Position numbers and translations under genes: made by a program. From NCBI GenBank assembly GCA_036417435.1, contig CM070913.1, positions 7,721,680-7,785,679 of the forward strand: a DNA stretch of 64,000 nucleotides, written 5' to 3'. The notes under the pieces are model-generated. The model was not told the DNA's origin. It was given only the letters and a program-made list of their open reading frames with translations, and ran no database searches. Below, in pieces: positions 22,352-34,300 of the stretch (positions are counted from its first letter, which is position 1; every line of letters begins with the position of its first letter). This DNA is from Inia geoffrensis (lineage: Eukaryota; Chordata; Mammalia; Artiodactyla; Iniidae).

Positions 22352-25300
22352 CTGACAGGGAGGAACAGTCACCACGCTGGCTGGTGTCCCGAGGGCCGGG
22401 CACACATGCTGCATTCCTCCTGGAAGCGGACGTCCCACCGCCCTGGCGTGCTGGCCCTGAGTGCTGCTTGCCTTGGTTCTCAAGTCCAGTCCAACTGCCC
22501 CACCAGGGACCATCCCTGGTCCTGGTCTAAAAGAACGCGCGGCTCTCACCCAGTACTTAGTGTGAAGGGCCTTACTGGACCACAGCTGCTCCCTGTCTGT
22601 CTGGAGGTCTCCACCTTGTGTCCTAACACCCAGGGCTCTGTGCTCTCCCCCTGCCCTCCAAGCAGGGCCTTTCTTTGCCTCAGTCCCTGATTGGCCCACC
22701 CCAGTCACCCCAAGACGGCCCCCTCTTTTCTGCCCTCACCTGTTGAGCTTTTCATTCTGGGAGTGGGCTCCGTCATCTGCTGACCCCACGGGCAACAGCA
22801 TGACATTCTTCCCCGTGGCCTCCTGAAATGTCAAAGTCACAGGAATACTGCCGCCTTCCCTGGTCAAGTCCGGCTCAACACCAAAAACTGAGGGAGAATG
22901 GAATAAAAGACACTGAGCTTTAGGGCTGCGAGGCCAGGGATCCGCCACACATCTACTGGCCCATAACCCCAAGTCCAGATCAGTAGCCCCGCTCTCAAGG
23001 TTGGAGGCGGCACAGCCCAGCCCGCACAGAGATGGAACCGACACAGCCACACGCCCACGATCCACCAGCGCCTATCAGCCCCCAAAGAGGACGTCTGACC
23101 TGTCTTCAGGGCTCTTCTCCCAGCCAAGTAATGAGGGTGGTTGAAGTCGGATACCCAGGGCTTCCCGCCGTGGCCCAGGTACACCTTGAACTTGTTGGGA
23201 CTGTGCAGTTCAGCAAACTTCTTGGTCAAGTAGCTCGTAACCTGAAGCACAGGCAGGAGAGACAGTGTCTTACAAGCCTGGCCTCTGTTCTAGTGCTGGG
23301 GATCTACTCCACAGCAGTCTCTGGGGGGCGAGTCCACAGTCGTCTACAACGGGTCTATAAGTGAGTCTATGGATCTACAACGAGTCTCATTTGCTGCTGC
23401 TCAACACTGATCTGCATAACTACGATAACAGAAAAAGGGGTTTTATCATGAAACAAACCTCAGTTATTTAAGGTAAAAGGTAATGTTCTAATTTCAAGAA
23501 ATTCACCCTTTACGTAGATATTCCCATATGATGTTAATATTTAAATCCCATATGATGATAACACTTAAATCAAGTTTAAAGAAAACGCCCCTTGACTTGC
23601 TTTACAAAAATGATTACGTCTAAAGCAAAAACAGAGCCAGGTGCTGACCCAGGGTCACCTCATGATGAGAAAAATCTCAGTCCTAGGCTTGGAGAGGGGC
23701 CCTCAGTTTCCCCTCCCAACAGGGAAGGTCTTGACTCCGTCTCTCCATGAAACCTCCCCAGGTGAGGACAAGGGACTGCTCCCCCACAAGCCTGGCTGAC
23801 TTTCAGATACCAGACGCTGCCCCACTCTGGATTCTCCCCCTCTGGAATCTGCCCCCCAATCCTGGACTCTCTTCCCCCTCTGCCGCTCACCAGGGACCAA
23901 AGGCCCGTGGACTCCCACCAGAACACATGCAGCCCAAAGTCAGCAACTGACTTGAGCCTCCGGATGAGGTCAGAGATGAGATTTTAGCATGCCTCAGCAG
24001 GGACAGAGGCCACTCGCATGGGATGCCTTTTCATACAACCTTTACCTCTGATTAGCTCTGAACTGCTTATCCCAGCAATCGCTGAGCTGGCGAGAGCCAA
24101 GGACAGGGCTGCGCGGGCGGAGGCGCGCTCTCCTGCTGCCCAGAGCCCCAGCGGCAGGTGCTGCACGCATGGCACACCCTCCCCGCGCCCCCGCGCCCCA
24201 CGTGCCTGCTCGCTGACCACTTCAGGAGTCATGTCTGGCACGAGCCTGATGGAGAACTTGCCGACCACCTTGCGAGGAATCACGGTCTTGGCCCCCGACC
24301 CAGAGAAAGCACCTTCGATCCCGTGGAGGGAGAGGGACGGGTACCGCCATCTGTGCATCAGGATGTCTTTCTGCAGAAAAATGACAAAGTGGGTCGGAGA
24401 CGGCACCGCCTGCTCATGGAGGAGCCCGGCCAGCCTGGAGTCCACACACCGTCAGGAAGGCAGGAGCGACCCGGCAGCCGCTACAACAGCCCCCACAAGT
24501 GGGGGTCCTGCGCGTCCAGGACGGCCGCAAGCGTGTCCTCTCCGCACCTCCCAGTGAGTCCGCACCGCCCGGGTCAACAGAACTGACCACACAGGAGCCA
24601 CGGCATTCTGGCCGGCCCCACGCATATGAGGGCTGTTGCAGAGCCAGGAGGGGGAGGGAGGCATGACCCTGGCCATCCTAGGTCCTGGGCTTACAGGACA
24701 CCGAGGGTGGGGCGAGCTCCCCGAGGAGGGCAAGCCAGGCTGTGCACCACGTCCTAGGCCAGTGCCCACAGACAAGCCCGGCAGTTTCTGCCGTGGGGAC
24801 TGGCACAAGGCAGCCCCCCATCTCGCGAGCGTCTACTTGACATGGCCCCTCTCATCCCAGTGGTGGCATGCGACGTATCAGGAGAGGACATGCCGCTGCC
24901 CGAACCCCTGGGCTTCCTCGGCGACTCAGCACGTAACTCTGGACGTGTCTGTGAACCAAAGAGCCCAGTGACAGCCGAAAGGAGCAGACATGGCCCTTAA
25001 GCAGGCACTTCACACAAAGACAAACATTACCGGAAGGCAGCGGGGCAGGAGGAAATACAAATGTGTCCACAGCCCAACCTTCCCCAGACTCGTCCCTCCC
25101 CCGGGACTAGTCTCTCTTGGTCACGGCATCAGGACCCGACCGACTACCGCCCGCGAGGGACCCGTCTCGGCTCTGCCTGTGAAATCCTTACTCCACTCGG
25201 TCCTCTCCGATGTGTCCTGAGCCTGAGGGGTCCCCGGTCCCGCCTCCCCATCCCTCCAGCGCCCCCTGCAGCCTCACGGCCCCCCAGCCCCAGTGCCTCA

Positions 25301-28300
25301 GCTCCTATGCTGCCACACCCCCTGCCCACAGTCTTTCCCCAGCGAGGTCTCATCAGCGCGTCCCTCTACTCAACACCTGTCACACCGCCGTCTTCCAGGA
25401 CAGCACACGAGCTCCTCGGCAGATCAGAGGCCTTTCTGTCAGGCATCTTTACACCGAACCCCGGGCCTCACTGGCCGCCCACAAGCAGGACAGCTGAGCC
25501 CTGCTCTGCCGCTCAGCCCCGCCTGTCTCCTGCAGGACCGGTGGCACTCCTGTCTAAGGAGGCCTCCCCCCTGCCCCCAGGCGCCAGACCACCCCACGGT
25601 GGCCTCCGCACACCCCCTAAGCTTCTCTGCCCATCTGTCACCTGGAGAGGTGACACTCAAGGGCCAAGCCCAGTTGTGCCCCTCCTGCATGCCCAGTGCC
25701 TGCCGCTGCGGCTCAATGAAAGCTTAGTTAACCACGTGAACTTACATCCACACCTTAGAAACCAGGAACTAAGCTAATTAAGACAAAAGTCACAACACGA
25801 TTTTCTCCTGACAGTTAAGTAAACGTTTTGTGCAAATGGTTTCCACCTCACCACCCAGCTCCGTCAGGAACGGCTTAAATCATCTCTCGTCCGGGTGGTA
25901 AAGCAACTTCCCCGCACACGTGCAAATGAGGAAAAGCCCCCACCTCTCTGCAGACGTGCCCCAGCTCCGAGCTCTCCACAGTCAACATCTGACACATTAA
26001 AGAGCTCCCAGCTCCCAGCCTGGCGTGTGGTGCCTTCCGGCGCCTGCACCGTCCGGCTGCTCCCGTGCCCGGGGTGCGCCCGAGTCCGCCCAGCCCTCAG
26101 CCTCCTCCCTGGGGCCCCAGGACCGGGGACGCTGCCAGCCAGCGGGGGCAGGCCTCGCGGCGCCCGGGCAGCACCTTGCAGTCATGCAGCAGGGTCTCTG
26201 TCCCCACATCCCGGGCGTACTCCTCCAGGTCAAAGTCGATCTTGTCGTAGAGCTCCAGCTCCTCGTCCGTCACGGAGGCCACCGCCTCGCTGATGCCGGG
26301 GATGAGGATCCTCCCCTTCTGGTCCATCAAGCAGCCTGGAGGAGCGGAGAGGATGGGCACTTGACGTGCACGCACTTCTTAAGCCATTTTGTTACCGTAA
26401 CAACCCAGGGAGGAGAGTGGGGTCACCTTCCGTGTAAGATAAAGGGATGGAGACACGGAAGGTAGGTGAGCCATCCACAGTCGCGGAGCAGGATACACAC
26501 GGAGCAAACGGGCTCCTGCGGGCCCGCCCTGAAAACCACTCTTCTGTCCATCATGTCCCGTTTAAGGCACGTCCCACGAGAAACTACCTGCTCCCACGCT
26601 GAGGACGGAAAACCGAGTGGGGCAGGGTAGACTCCAGTCCCAGAAAAGTCGACTCTATGCAGGGCAGCCGCCGCCCGCCAGGGAAGGAAACAGGACTGAG
26701 CACACGGTGGGCTGAGGCCGTGTGCCGGGGGGACACGGGGCAAGGGAGCCGTGGCCTCGCTCTCAAAAGGGCTGAGTGCGCAGGAGACCGCTGCAGCCAG
26801 TCACAGTGTCAACGAGACCGAGGCAGATGCCCTCCAGGGACGTAAGACACAACGGCATCCAGAGGAAGGGCGGCCGTGATGCCAGGTGACAGGGCAGGCG
26901 GGGTGGCCGAGTCGGGCCGCGGAGACAACGTCGGGGAGAGGGGAGGCAGAAATGAAGCATGGGGGTCTTTTAAAGGGAACAGTCAGTCGGAGGCAGGGAG
27001 GGAGGGACAGAAGTCATGAAGCAGCCTGGAAGCAGTGCCCACATCAACCTCCCGCCCAACTGCCATGCGGTGACGGAGCCCACACTCACCCATCAGCATG
27101 ATGAGGTCGGTCATGGCCTCGTGCACTGAGCCGCCGTACACGCCGGAGTGCAGGTCCCTGTTGCTGCATTCCACCTGCGGACACATGGCCACCCTGCCTG
27201 GCTGCTCACGGGAGCCTGTTCTTACCATGCGACAGTAAGGTGAGCAAAGAACACTCACATGACCATTTCAGAAATCAAAATCTGCTTCCTCAACAAGCAA
27301 AGCAAGGTGCTTCCTAAATGCCAGAACTCTGGCAACAACCAAAAAATCACCTTGGAAACGCCAACCACCGGAGGAAGCGCGGGCACCCAGAGCCCTCCCA
27401 GCTGCCCCCCACACGACTTGGCACAGACCTCGACGAAGAAGTAGCAGATGCCCCGGAGCCCGTAGGTGATGCAGGGCTTGCTCTTCCCCAGCCAGTAGTT
27501 GTCGGAGATGCAGACGTAGTCCACATCCTTGAAGAATGCGTCCCTCTGGGCAAAGATCAGCGCGTCCAGGCCTTCGGAGCCAGACTCCTCCATGCCCTCC
27601 AGACAGAAGCGGACGTTGACGGGGACCTCCTGGGCAGGAGACCGGTGAAGGACGGCACTCAGCGCTCACGGACTTAGAAGCAACAGCCAGGAAGCCACCC
27701 AATGTTGTGAAGTCACGAATTTCAAACAACCGGCTTCCTCCAGACCGACCACTGGGCAGACTGTGTGTGGCCCACAGAGACCCTCAGTCCCCAGGCACTG
27801 GGCCACCAGGGGACAAGCGTGGCTTCGGCCGGTCACCCTTAGAAGGACTCCTTCCAAGGAACTCCCAGCCCGACCACATGTGCCACTCATCGGGGTCTCT
27901 GCGCTCACCCAGCGCGAATCAGCATCTCCAGCAAAGCTGAGCCGCTCCCTCTAAAACAAAGGCCACGACACAGACAGCCAGAGCCTTCATCTGCGTGGCC
28001 ACCAGCAGCCCACGCAAGAGCGAGAGAGCGCTTCCCCCAGTTCAGAAGGCGCTCCACGCACTGCAGGCCCTTTTCCTCCAGAGCTGACAGTGACCCTAAG
28101 ATGCCACCTGGCTCCTGCTCGGTGGCCTTCCAGGTCTCCCCAAGGCTGTGCTGTGAAGCACGTGGCCCTTCCACAGGAGAGAACGTGAAGCCACACCTGA
28201 GCGAGGCGATGCCAAAGGCCACGGAAGGCTGGGCCTGTACGGACTCACGTCTGCGGGGTCCTAGCTCAGAGCTGCCCCCAGACAGTGCTGCTCACCACAC

Positions 28301-31300
28301 ACACCGCCCCTCTGCCACTCCAGTGGAACAGGGGTGAGGGGAGGTGTGCTGGGCAGCTCTGCCCTGCACACAGCCACCCCTCCACTTGGCCACGTGCTGA
28401 TCCCAGGGGCCCTGGAGGAGAGGGGCCTTCCTGGCCCAAGCCCAGCTCCTCGAACCCTTTTCAGATCTACCACCCCACATCCCGACAAAAATGCTTGTCT
28501 CATCATTCTTATCGCAACACAAGATAAAAGCAAGATGCAGAAATTGCCTATAAGTTATGATCACAATTAGGTTAAAAAGAATTCTTGAAAAGATTGGTCA
28601 GTAACAAAACATTAAGTCTCTGAGGCCTGAATTCTAGGCACCTCTTTTTTCTCTCTACTTTTCTGTATTTTACAAACTTTCAACAAGGAGCAGATGTTTC
28701 ACTTAAGAAAATATATTTTTAAAAATCAAATTTACTTTGAGGAGGATAAAAACCACACAGAGAAAGTAAGGGTTTGTCGGCTAGCACAGGGCCTGGGTCA
28801 CACCCTGGCAGGCACCCACTTCCCAGGCGTGGTAAGAGCCCAGAACTCTCACCTGCCTGGGTCCCTGCTGAATCACCAACAGAGTGACCTTGGGACAACT
28901 GTAAAACCACTGCACCTTCAATGTTTCCTCAAACTGGAAAACAACCTATAAACTGGAAGATGACCCAGCTGTGCTGATGCAGTTTTGGAGGGGAAGCCTG
29001 ATGTCTCCTGGCCCGCGCTCTTTGATCTTTACAGACTGTTCTGGGAACAGAAAGTCCCACTCTGCACCCCCAGGTGGAGCAGGTGAATCGGGCACTAGAT
29101 GTGGGCAGCGTACCTGACACGTTTTCTGGAAGGCTTCCAGGGCGTTCATCCAGCCGGCCACTGGCCCCTTATCATCGGTGGCTCCTCTCCCGTACAGTTT
29201 GCCTGGAACAGCAAACAGCAAGTTCATCAGGTGACGGTCGCAGCGCACAGAAAGGAGCACCTCTCGGTGAACATCTGACGACATCCCAGCGCGACCCCAT
29301 GCAGCCGTCCTAAGCCTCTTCCTCGTGTCAGAAGCCCCATTTCCATTCTATCAGAAGCCCCGAGTCTCCACCCAACACGATTGTTAGGATCTTCCAGAGA
29401 ACTCGCCCGATCTAAGAGCAGCGCGGGAGGGCGGCCAAGGTCCCCGCCGCCTCAGGGCACAGGCTGCAAACCCAGCTCCACGGGACCACTGCCACTTGGC
29501 TAGTGTGTTAAAATCTCGTCCACAGCCAGCTGGCAGCAGCGGGTGAGGGAAACCTGGCTGGATGCAGGTGCACCGACCAAGGAGAACCACAGTCTCACCC
29601 ACACCACAGCCCAGTTTGATGAAGAACAGAACTGACGTACGTCTCTCTAGGTTATCACTAAAGGACAGGATGTTGCCCCTCCCCAGTGTAACCGGTCACC
29701 TCCCCTCTGCACAGCCACCTCTGGGACCCCCGTACAAAGGCGGGTGTCTGGGCTGGGCGTTGGCCACGTTGAAGGACACGAGGGAAACAAGCCCAGACCC
29801 CCCTCCCTGACCGGATGCAGCGTAAGGCCCGAGGGAGGCCAGAACCCTGGGCGCCGCGTGCTCAGGGGGCACCTCCCGGCCTCAGTCTGTCCCGGTCGGT
29901 CCTCCTCACCCTTAGCCTGTTTTCAGGGTTGGGCAGGTCAACTTGACCCGCCCCAAAGCGGCGAGTGCCTTGGGGATTTCTTTTTTAAACTAAATCTGCT
30001 TTTCACAAAAGCTAAAGAGCTCTTCTAAGATGCATCCTCGTCCCTGTGGCAAACACTGACCAAGCGACCCCAGGGAGTGGGGCTGTGCGGGCCGAGGCAG
30101 ACAGAGGCCGAGAGGGCCCACCCCCGGCCCGGCATGCCAGCAGCCGTGTGTGGGCAGCTTCTCCGGGCTACGGGGTGCTCCAGGTTCTTCCATCCTCCGT
30201 GTCTGTGTGTCTGTTTGGGGGTGGGCTGTCAGGGAGGGGCTGAGCAGTAGGAGACCAGGGCTGGCACAGGAGGAGGCGCAATGAGGGGAGAGAAGATGGG
30301 TCCCACTGGGTCCCCCAAGAGGCACCACTGTGGGGCAGGGCGGGAGGTGGTGCAGGACCCACCTCCACAGGCCAGGGGAGGGCCTTGCAAGGGGAAGAGA
30401 AGGGGTGGGACGAGGACGACCTCCGGGGGGTCCTGGTGCAGAGGAGAGGGGAGGAGGGGCGCCGCTGGGAGGGGGGACGACAGGAAGGGCGGGGGCCCAG
30501 GCCCTGGACTGAGGACACGTTAGCAAGCGCACCGTGAGGACCGCTGTGCGCAGCAATGACGTGACTGTCCCTGAGCTGGGGAAGCTCCAACAGAAACTCA
30601 GCGTGTCCCGCAAGAAAGGCTTTACTTAAAGACAGTCTGGACTCGGCCCAAGGGGACAAGGCACAAACGAAGGGGCTGCTCCATGTGGCGATATGCTGCA
30701 TCCAGCGCGGAAACGTGAAGGTTCAGTGACGAAGGCAGGAGGAGCCTTTACCCAGGGCGAGTTGGGGGGCAGCGAGAAGAGGGGCCAGTGCGGGGGGCCG
30801 TGAAGAGGTGCGCAAGGTGCCCACGGGGCCCAGCCCGGGAGCCCTCGATGGCTTCACTGAGCCGTCACTGCCATCCTCACCAGGGCAGCAGGCATCGGGG
30901 AAAGGCCGACGCTTCCCTAAACCCTGATGGGAGCTGCTAAAATGTGCCACGGAAGCAGCTACGAATCGGATCAGATTTGGATCCCAGGTTTTGGGAGGCT
31001 GCACTGCCTCAATTCAGATCGGGCTTCCTGGGAAAGTGTCAGCAGGAGAGGGAAGCCCAGCAGGCCCACGGCCCCAGAGACCTGGTTCCACAAAGAAAGG
31101 AAGGCTTTCAGAGGTTTCAAGGATGGATGCACACGCGTGAGGCTTCCAGAACCCAATTTCTAGATCGTGTACAAACAGCCAGCTCTGGAAAGACAACCCA
31201 GAGGCCACGGGTGTACCTCCTAAGCAAATGCCACAAGTCCTCTTCCTCGGGGAAGCGTCCCTACCGTCTCGCTCCACCAAGGTGAAGGGCTCGCTGTCCC

Positions 31301-34300
31301 AGCCGTCCTCCAGGGCTGCCGGCTGCACGTCCAGATGTCCATAAATGCACACCGTTTTCTTCTGCGGGTCGGAGCCCAGTGTGCCGAGTAAAATGGGCGG
31401 AAGTGGTATCTCCGAGCCATCAGGGAGCTGAGGGAGGAGAGGAGGCCGTGGAGGACAGGCTTTGTTTGAAGAGGGTGGTGTTGACAGCAGATGTTATCAA
31501 CGTGCCCTGGACAATCTTACGTGTTCTTATCAACCACTTCTATTGCAGAGCTCAAGATCATACTGTTCAACCGAGTCATTAATTAACAAGAATACACTTT
31601 CCCATAATCCGGAGCACAGAGACTGGACTACAGCCATACCACCCCGAACGCACCCCATCTCATCAGAGCACAGTGGATTACGTTTACCAACTGCAGGTGG
31701 CTTTGTCAATTTTTAAAGGTTGATTTTCGAGAAAAACTTTTATGTAACAAAACATATTACAAAGGCTGAGTTTGGGATGCAGGTTAGTTCACTATTTTCT
31801 AAAATAATGTATAAAAACTACTGTAATCTTAAAGCAGAAGATACACTTTGAAGTTTTTTATGTAAATTAATCATGCACAGAAAGGGCCGTAGACCAGGGA
31901 AGAGGAACTGCAATTTGCAGTAGGCCACACTGCATCAAGCCGCAGTAGCTGGGACTCCTTCTGAGCCTTCTCTCAAAGGCCGTATCAGCCTCCCAGTCCC
32001 CTAAGAACGGGGTACAGATATTAATCACAGGATTCGCTCCTCAACTAGGTTAGGAATGCAGGTTACGAAGGCAAGTCAGTGCCAAGCCCCACATCACACT
32101 CCGGTCCCTTCCAACATTCACATCAGCTGGGCGTCTGCACCTTTCATGGTAAACCACGGCCCACTAAAGGCCCTGCAAAATATCCAGCACCCCATCCTCC
32201 TCACCCTTCCTGCAGTCCAAGAGGACAACCCGAGGTCCTTACAAAGTGCCACCAACGGCAGGGAGGATGAAAGGAGCACATCCGGAGCTTCAACTGCAGG
32301 AGCGAAGATGGGTCACAGAGGAGCCATCACACACCTCGGTGTCAGGCTAGTTACTAGAAAACGCTCTGAAAACACACGTAACTAAACAGAACACACAAAC
32401 CTACCTGGTAATGAAACTATGGTAACGACTTACAATTAAGAGGTAAAATGAGCAGCAGCTAAAACCGACAAGCAAGTCAGGACAAGGCTGGTGACGGGCC
32501 GGTATAAGTGTCCTTCTCCAAACTCCCAGGGGCACTAAGCACCTCTACATGTCCGCGCATGCATTAGGGAACATTCCAGGCCGCCGAGTGCTCTCAGGAT
32601 ACGGGATCTGTCTTTCCAGTACACCCAACTCATAAATGCCAACTTAAGTAACTGCTGCTGACCCTGCGGCGGCCCACACACAATCCTGGACTCCACCTCG
32701 CCACGCACCCACGCGAGCTGCCCTGGGGCTGTGTCCTCGCAAGGACGGCCTGTAGCCACCAGGGCAAAGAACCATGCTCGAAACCAAATGCCCTGACCTG
32801 GTCACACGAGACACGGAGCGCTGCGGTCCCAGCAGGCCCTTAGCTCGCCTCATAGGAAAGTGACTTTTAAACAACAGATTTTCTCTAAATAAATCTCTGC
32901 TCCAGGCAGCTCCTCCGAAACACTTCAGCATTTTCTAAGAAGCCACTTGGGCCCGTAGATATTCATGCTGCAAAATGCAAATCTCTCTCTGGGCTTCCCC
33001 ACTTACTCAGATGTCACAGGACAAGGCCTGGGCGAGGGACACAGTGACATGTTTACAGGGAGAACGCGCTGTCCTCTCCCAGCACCTGTCTGGGCACAAG
33101 TCTGTGACACGGGGTCCTCACGTTTCCCTCCTTTCCACCCATTCTAACAGCCACCACACGAGTCCAGCTCCCGATCCTTGACCCACTGCACCGGCGCTGG
33201 GGGCTCTTCCGTCACTGCTCTGCTCACGAGCCATGACTGCCCCATTTGCTGAGCTCCTCTGTCTGGCGCTTGGGCCCTCAGGGATGGGGCCCACCACCGC
33301 CCGGGGCAGCGCTGGGCTGCAGGCAGGCCAGACGTGACGGCTCCTGCACCGACCCTGGCAGGGAGGCCCTAAGAGCCCCACATCAGCCCTCCCACCATCA
33401 CACCGGCCCCTGAGCCTTGCCTACATCATCTCTCCTCCGTGAGCCTGAAGGTACCCCAGCTTCCGCACGTAAAAGTGCTGACAGCTACCCCACACCTGCC
33501 CCAAGTCACCACCACCTCCAGAAAAGGGCAACACTGCTGCCAGATGAACTGATGGGCAGAGGGGACCACATGCTCTATGGCTGCGCCGCACGAGGACCTC
33601 GGCAGAGCTTCTCTAACAGTGATGAAAGCTGCCAACTCCTTCCCTGATAAAAGTAGGCATCATGGAACTCAAATAGTGTGGCAGTCATTTAGTCTTTCAT
33701 GGAAGGTCCTTTCTGAAGAACCGCACTGTTACATCCGTGTTAAACAGAATAGATCCATCTATTTTAACAAAACAACTCTTAAAAATTATTTGCCACCTAG
33801 ATTTTTTTTTAATGTATTAGGAAAAAAGGAAGAGGAAGCAAGTCAAGTATGCTCCTAACAGAAACTAACTCAAAGAAACTTGGTTTAGCCTCTCATGAGT
33901 GGGCAAAGTTCCAGGAAGCTCTAATGTGTCTTAAGTAATCTTCAGTTAACTATTAAGCCTGTGGTCAGAAGAAGTCTCACACAAACAACACTGGACTGGG
34001 AATCAGAAGGCCCAGATTTTAACCTCCTTTGCCACATGGGCCTTTTATTGGTTCCCAGGGAGACAGAGCCCACCTGGGCCTCTGGGTCCTTCCATTTATG
34101 AAAAGAGCTGAATGTCCATATCTGAAATCCCAGGATATGGTTTCAACGGACACATAAATCATCAGGCAAGAGAACCAAGATAAACCAAACCCAGTTATCA
34201 CTGCAACACAAAAGAGCGTTACAAACTTTGAAAATGCATGCCATGAAACATGAAATCATCTGAAAGGAAAATAGTGGAATAATGTACCATAAAGTGAGAC

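Noticed and set aside
24018..24586. 179- and 142-codon plus-strand frames
   Set aside because: Antisense shadows of the CNDP2 exon at 24206-24370.
25061..25777. 238-codon plus-strand frame in a CNDP2 intron
   Set aside because: Pyrimidine-rich intronic sequence; Pro/Ser-rich with no recognisable domain.
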